Source: an uncultured Lachnospiraceae bacterium
Lineage (GTDB): Bacteria; Bacillota; Clostridia; Lachnospirales; Lachnospiraceae
Reading direction: 5' to 3'
Length of the DNA: 64,000 nt
Assembly: GCA_949743325.1 (NCBI GenBank)
Contig: CATJTQ010000081.1
Location: 62,001 to 126,000, forward strand
The notes below the pieces were generated by a model. The model did no database searches and was not told the origin of the DNA. It worked only from the letters and a program-made list of their open reading frames with translations. A program made the translations under genes and the position numbers. Position 1 is the first letter of the stretch. Every line of letters begins with the position of its first letter. Shown piece by piece: positions 59,912 to 64,000 of the stretch.

Positions 59912-62149
59912 ATGGATGATAATATATTGCGCACAGAATATTCAGATGAAATGCAGCGTTCTTACATAAATTATGCAATGAGTGTTATAGTTGCCCGTGC
60001 ACTTCCTGATGTTAGAGATGGGCTCAAACCGGTTCAGAGAAGAACTTTGTATGATATGTATGAACTGGGAATACGGTATGACAGACCTTATAGAAAGAGC
60101 GCCAGAATTGTCGGCGATACAATGGGTAAATATCACCCTCATGGCGACAGTTCAATATATGAGTCTTTAGTAGTAATGTCTCAGTCATTTAAAAAAGGGC
60201 TGCCTCTTATAGATGGTCACGGTAATTTTGGCTCAATAGAGGGAGATGGAGCTGCGGCGATGCGCTATACGGAGGCCAGACTTGAGAAAGTTACACAAGA
60301 GGCATTCTTATCTGAGTTGGACAAAGATGTAGTTGATTTTATACCTAATTTTGATGAGACTGAGAAAGAACCGCAGGTGCTGCCTGCCAAAATTCCCAAT
60401 CTGTTAGTAAACGGTGCGGATGGTATTGCAGTGGGAATGGTTACTAATATACCGCCTCATAATTTAGGTGAAGTGATAGACGGAGTTAAAGCATATCTTG
60501 CCAATGAAAAGATAACAGATGATGAGCTTATGGAGTATATCAAAGGCCCTGATTTTCCTACAGGAGGTATTGTTATCAATAAAGATGAGCTTGCCGAAAT
60601 ATATAAAACGGGTTGCGGAAAAATTAGAATTCGCGGAAAAGTAGAGATTGAGGATGGTAAAAACGGAAAACAAAAGCTCATTATTTCTGAAATTCCATAT
60701 ACTATGGTAGGAGCAAATATTGGTAAATTTTTAAACGATGTCTGTAATTTAGTGGAATCAAGGCAAATTACAGATATTGTTGATATAACTAATGAATCAA
60801 AGGAAGAAATTAGAATTGTCTTAGAGCTTAAAAAAAATGCTGATATTGAAAATATAAAAAATATCTTATACAAAAAGACAAAACTTGAAGATACATTCGG
60901 TGTGAATATGCTGGCTGTGGCTGATAAAAAGCCTGAGACATTGAGCCTTAGACAGATAATAAAGTATAATATTGATTTTCAGTTTGAAACTAATACTCGA
61001 AAATATAAGTATCTTCTTGGAAAAGAGTTAGAGACAAGAGAAGTTCAGGAAGGACTTATCAGGGCATGTGATGTAATTGATTTAATTATTGAGATTATAA
61101 GAGGGAGCAAAACTATAAAAGAAGTTAGAGCCTGTTTAATGAAAGGTGAGACAGGAGATATAAATTTTAAGACAGAGCATTCTAGAAGACAGGCTGTGGA
61201 GCTTTCTTTTACAGAGAGACAGACGAAAGCAATACTTGATATGCAGCTTCACAGACTGATTGGACTTGAGATAGAGGCATTAAAAAAACAGTATGAGGAA
61301 ACACTTGTAAAAATTGCTAAATATGAAAAACTTCTCAGCAGCCGAAAAGAAATGAGCCGGCATATAGTAAGAGAACTTAATGCTATAGCTAAAGAGTTTG
61401 CCAAACCAAGAAAGACGGTAATTGCAAATAAAGAGGAGGCAGTTATAAAAGAGCAGAAAGTAAAAGAGCAAGATGTAGTAGTACTAATGGACCGTTTTGG
61501 ATATATTAAAACTGTTGATACAGGTGTATATGACAGAAATAAAGAAACGGCAGACAGTGAGAGCAGGTATATAATCAACTGTAAAAATATATCTAAAATA
61601 TGTATGTTTACTGATATTGGAAGAATGCACTTTGTAAAAGTAGCGGATATACCTTATGGAAAATTTAAAGATAAGGGAACACCAGTAGATAATATATGTA
61701 AATATGACAGTTCAGTAGAAAATATTGTATTTATTGATAATCTTGATATAGTTAGAGAGAGGCTTATGCTCTTTACAACTTCCAAAGGTATGATGAAACT
61801 GGTTAGCGGAACAGAATTTGATGTGACTAAGAAGACAATTGCAGCAACAAAGTTAAATGAAGGCGATAAATTGGTTTCGCTTGAAGCTATTGAGACAGTA
61901 ATGCAGGAAATTGTACTTCAGACAAAGGAGGGAATTTGTCTTAAATTTGAATTGGCTGATGTTCCAATGAAGAAAAAAGCTGCAGTGGGGGTTAGAGGAA
62001 TTAAGCTTTCAGAAAAAGATGATATAGAGAAAGTTTATCTGCTTGGGCAGATGGAGGAAGCTATTGGAGTATATAAAGATAAAGAGATTTCACTTAGCAG
62101 GCTTAAGCTGGCAAAGAGAGATGGAAAAGGTAATAAAATCCGTTGTTAA
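59912..62149 (+). CDS. Type IIA topoisomerase subunit A (GyrA/ParC)
   Basis: 745 residues. [20 protein letters not shown] and [20 protein letters not shown] define the breakage-rejoining domain; the catalytic Tyr lies in [13 protein letters not shown]. The coiled arm and a shortened C-terminal pinwheel follow. The gyrase box (QRRGGxG) is absent: the matching loop reads [11 protein letters not shown]. That favours a ParC-like decatenase over true gyrase, though not firmly. The SD AGGAGGG precedes the ATG. Confidence 0.87.
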   Translation: MDDNILRTEYSDEMQRSYINYAMSVIVARALPDVRDGLKPVQRRTLYDMYELGIRYDRPYRKSARIVGDTMGKYHPHGDSSIYESLVVMSQSFKKGLPLIDGHGNFGSIEGDGAAAMRYTEARLEKVTQEAFLSELDKDVVDFIPNFDETEKEPQVLPAKIPNLLVNGADGIAVGMVTNIPPHNLGEVIDGVKAYLANEKITDDELMEYIKGPDFPTGGIVINKDELAEIYKTGCGKIRIRGKVEIEDGKNGKQKLIISEIPYTMVGANIGKFLNDVCNLVESRQITDIVDITNESKEEIRIVLELKKNADIENIKNILYKKTKLEDTFGVNMLAVADKKPETLSLRQIIKYNIDFQFETNTRKYKYLLGKELETREVQEGLIRACDVIDLIIEIIRGSKTIKEVRACLMKGETGDINFKTEHSRRQAVELSFTERQTKAILDMQLHRLIGLEIEALKKQYEETLVKIAKYEKLLSSRKEMSRHIVRELNAIAKEFAKPRKTVIANKEEAVIKEQKVKEQDVVVLMDRFGYIKTVDTGVYDRNKETADSESRYIINCKNISKICMFTDIGRMHFVKVADIPYGKFKDKGTPVDNICKYDSSVENIVFIDNLDIVRERLMLFTTSKGMMKLVSGTEFDVTKKTIAATKLNEGDKLVSLEAIETVMQEIVLQTKEGICLKFELADVPMKKKAAVGVRGIKLSEKDDIEKVYLLGQMEEAIGVYKDKEISLSRLKLAKRDGKGNKIRC

Positions 62150-62167
62150 AAAGGAGTTATTTATATT

Positions 62168-63472
62168 ATGTTAAATCTTGTAGTGATAGGAGACAGCATT
62201 GCCAAAGGTTATGGAAGTACAGATTATAAAACAGATAGTTTTGGAGCTGTTTTGGGTGAAAAATTATCTGCTGATGTTGAGAATCTTGGTATAGTTGGTT
62301 TAGATACAACTGGTTTGCTTCAAAAGCTGGACACTGAAAAATTTCAGGATGCTATAGGGGATGCTGATGTAATATGTCTTTCAATAGGATCAAATGACCT
62401 TTTAAAGCCTTTTCTGTCTATATTTGCACAAACTCTTGGCGTAGACGGAGAAGAGAAGGAGCTGTTTAGTAAAATACAAGATAATCTTTCAGCTTCAGCT
62501 AAGAAAAATCCATTAAATACTGCCTCAGTTCTGTCAACTGCAATGAAAAAGATGACTAACAATAAACAGCTTGATAAGGCGTGTGAAGACTTTCCTCAGC
62601 AATTTAATGAAATTATACAAAAGATATACGAGATAAATCCTGATGCTTTAATATATGCAAATAATATCTACAATCCGTATTATGGGGTGGCATATGAGTA
62701 TGGAGGAATAAGTATATTTAATATTTCACAGCTTTGTGAGCCATATATACAAAAGTTAAACAGCTGTTTTAATTCATCAGATAAATATACAGTTGTTGAT
62801 ATGTACTCTATATTCCGTCAGAGTGGATATACTCATGTAAACTCGGGAAGTTTAGAGAATATGAGCCAAATCAATTTAGACCCTCATCCAAATAATGATG
62901 GGTACCAAATGATGGCTGATTATATATATACAAAACTTGATTCAACTCCTCCAATCTTGAAATCAGCCGAGTATCAGCCAGGTGAAGAGAGCTGCAGCGG
63001 AAAAATAAAACTTAGTTTCAGTGAAAATGTCAGACTTGTAAAAGGAGGGCAGCTTGTAATTTCTTCTGCAGAAAATAAAGATAATTTTGTTTATAAAATA
63101 GAGGAAAATAAATGGGTTGAGGCTGTAGAAGATGAGACGGCTGTTTTAAATTTGGAGTTAGATGATTTTGTAGCAGCAGATAATAATAAAACGGATAAAT
63201 TAATTTCTGGAAATGACTATATATTAACAGCTGTCGAGGCTTCAATAAAAGATAAGGGTAATAATCATTTAGAAGAAAAACAATTGTTGAAATTTACTGT
63301 TGAGAAAGAAGGGGCTGAATTAATTGAGACAAATACTGTTTCAGTTAAAAATCCTCAGAATAACAGTGTTTATGTTATAACAGCAGCAGCTATAGTTATA
63401 TTAGTAGCATTTATTATAATATTAATAAAGATAAAAAAAGTAAAAAGTATTGACATAATTAGAAAACAATAA
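62168..63472 (+). CDS. SGNH hydrolase with C-terminal membrane anchor
   Basis: 434 residues. GDSL block I at once from the start (VVIGDSIAKGYGS), block III CLSIGSNDLL, and block V DPHPNNDGYQMMADYIY complete the SGNH triad. An Ig-like domain of the SbsA type follows (about 260-395), then a membrane helix (VYVITAAAIVILVAFIIILI) with a basic tail. There is no signal peptide. It could be an esterase on the inner leaflet, or the start is mis-set, though no earlier start is open. AAGGAG precedes the ATG. Confidence 0.83.
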   Translation: MLNLVVIGDSIAKGYGSTDYKTDSFGAVLGEKLSADVENLGIVGLDTTGLLQKLDTEKFQDAIGDADVICLSIGSNDLLKPFLSIFAQTLGVDGEEKELFSKIQDNLSASAKKNPLNTASVLSTAMKKMTNNKQLDKACEDFPQQFNEIIQKIYEINPDALIYANNIYNPYYGVAYEYGGISIFNISQLCEPYIQKLNSCFNSSDKYTVVDMYSIFRQSGYTHVNSGSLENMSQINLDPHPNNDGYQMMADYIYTKLDSTPPILKSAEYQPGEESCSGKIKLSFSENVRLVKGGQLVISSAENKDNFVYKIEENKWVEAVEDETAVLNLELDDFVAADNNKTDKLISGNDYILTAVEASIKDKGNNHLEEKQLLKFTVEKEGAELIETNTVSVKNPQNNSVYVITAAAIVILVAFIIILIKIKKVKSIDIIRKQ

Positions 63473-63539
63473 TAAAATTCAGAATAGTGTTTAAAGCAAG
63501 ATAGCAGTATTTTACTTTTTTAAGATGGGAGAATGAATA

Positions 63540-64000
63540 ATGGGAAAAGTAAGAACCAGATTTGCACCAAGTCCTACAGGAAAGATGCATGTAGGAAACT
63601 TAAGAACAGCTCTTTATGCTTATTTGATTGCAAAGCATGATGGCGGTGACTTTTTGCTGAGAATAGAAGATACCGATCAGGAAAGATTCGTTTCTGATGC
63701 ATTGGATATTATATATCGTACACTAAATAAGGCTGGTCTTATTCATGATGAAGGCCCTGATAAGGACGGCGGCGTAGGTCCTTATGTACAGAGTGAAAGA
63801 CAATCTGCCGGAATTTATATGAAGTATGCAAAAGAGCTGGTTGAAAAAGGAGAGGCGTATTATTGTTTTTGTGATCAGGAAAGGTTAGATTCTTTAAAAC
63901 AGGTTGTAGCTGGAAAAGAGATCAGTATATATGATAAACATTGCCTTAATCTGTCAGAAGAAGAAGTTGAGAAAAAGCTTGCAAGCGGAATTCCTTATGT
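63540..64000 (+). CDS. gltX: Glutamyl-tRNA synthetase, 5' part
   Basis: The first 153 codons of a gene that runs off the window. [20 protein letters not shown] is the class I nucleotide motif (HIGH form HVGN), with [12 protein letters not shown] and [16 protein letters not shown] next. Non-discriminating GluRS of Firmicutes also charges tRNA-Gln; that cannot be decided here. GGGAGA lies 7 nt before the ATG. Confidence 0.95.
   Translation, partial: MGKVRTRFAPSPTGKMHVGNLRTALYAYLIAKHDGGDFLLRIEDTDQERFVSDALDIIYRTLNKAGLIHDEGPDKDGGVGPYVQSERQSAGIYMKYAKELVEKGEAYYCFCDQERLDSLKQVVAGKEISIYDKHCLNLSEEEVEKKLASGIPY

Noticed and set aside
1-64000. CRISPR arrays, tRNA clusters, rRNA, IS elements, phage genes
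   Set aside because: No regularly spaced repeats, tRNA T-loops other than tmRNA, transposase motifs or phage structural genes were seen.

Overview
The window is AT-rich chromosomal DNA of a Gram-positive, spore-lineage member of the Clostridia, most likely family Lachnospiraceae. The sporulation genes spoIVA, yqfC, yqfD and a SpoVB-type flippase, the AT-only promoters with strong Shine-Dalgarno sites, and a dockerin-bearing pectate lyase point this way. The pectate lyase and the chemotaxis-linked hydrogenase sensor would suit a gut pectin degrader such as Lachnospira, but the genus is inference. No phage, IS element, CRISPR array, rRNA or tRNA was seen; the only structural RNA is tmRNA.

Layout. 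1-5282: end of a possible secG, ptsI (PTS enzyme I), rnr, smpB and ssrA, i.e. sugar uptake plus the RNase R/SmpB/tmRNA ribosome-rescue set. 5779-8613: an ABC-2 exporter with a membrane-anchored surface protein. 8631-11582: orphan cbiL, an SH3 secreted protein and DAHP synthase. 11783-14112: a NitT/TauT-like ABC importer, convergent with an [FeFe]-hydrogenase-like chemoreceptor (14113-16053). 16319-19084: pectate lyase. 19258-21360: PadR/DUF1700/DUF4097/PspC envelope operon behind a palindromic operator. 21497-23225: glycosyltransferase and PAP2 phosphatase.

23489-31119 is the most unusual locus. A membrane transglutaminase-like protein and an Asp/Glu racemase are followed by an adenylating enzyme, a carrier protein, an MBOAT acyltransferase and an SGNH protein whose nucleophile position is Cys, then a lipoprotein. 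It looks like a dlt (D-alanylation) pathway rebuilt around a different, possibly D-acidic, amino acid.

31514-46302: an FMN oxidoreductase behind tandem promoters with a long palindrome, a CwlC-like amidase, a degenerate ParA-like ATPase overlapping a sigma-like protein without region 4, a SEC-C protein, a hybrid histidine kinase, a TepA-like protease, split PurO plus AICAR transformylase, spoIVA, purine nucleoside phosphorylase plus MTA/SAH deaminase, and a GH25 lysozyme. 46444-55821: rpsU, a 44-residue membrane protein, alaS, a GPH-type symporter, then yqfC-yqfD-phoH-ybeY-spoVB. 56146-64000: a zinc-ribbon membrane protein, a BofC-like protein, a type IIA topoisomerase pair, a tail-anchored SGNH hydrolase and the start of gltX.

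Two GC-rich structured repeats (42567-42695 and 57819-57945) stand out against the AT-rich background. The second has opened a false upstream start for the topoisomerase B subunit. yqfD appears to lack any standard start codon at its conserved N-terminus.
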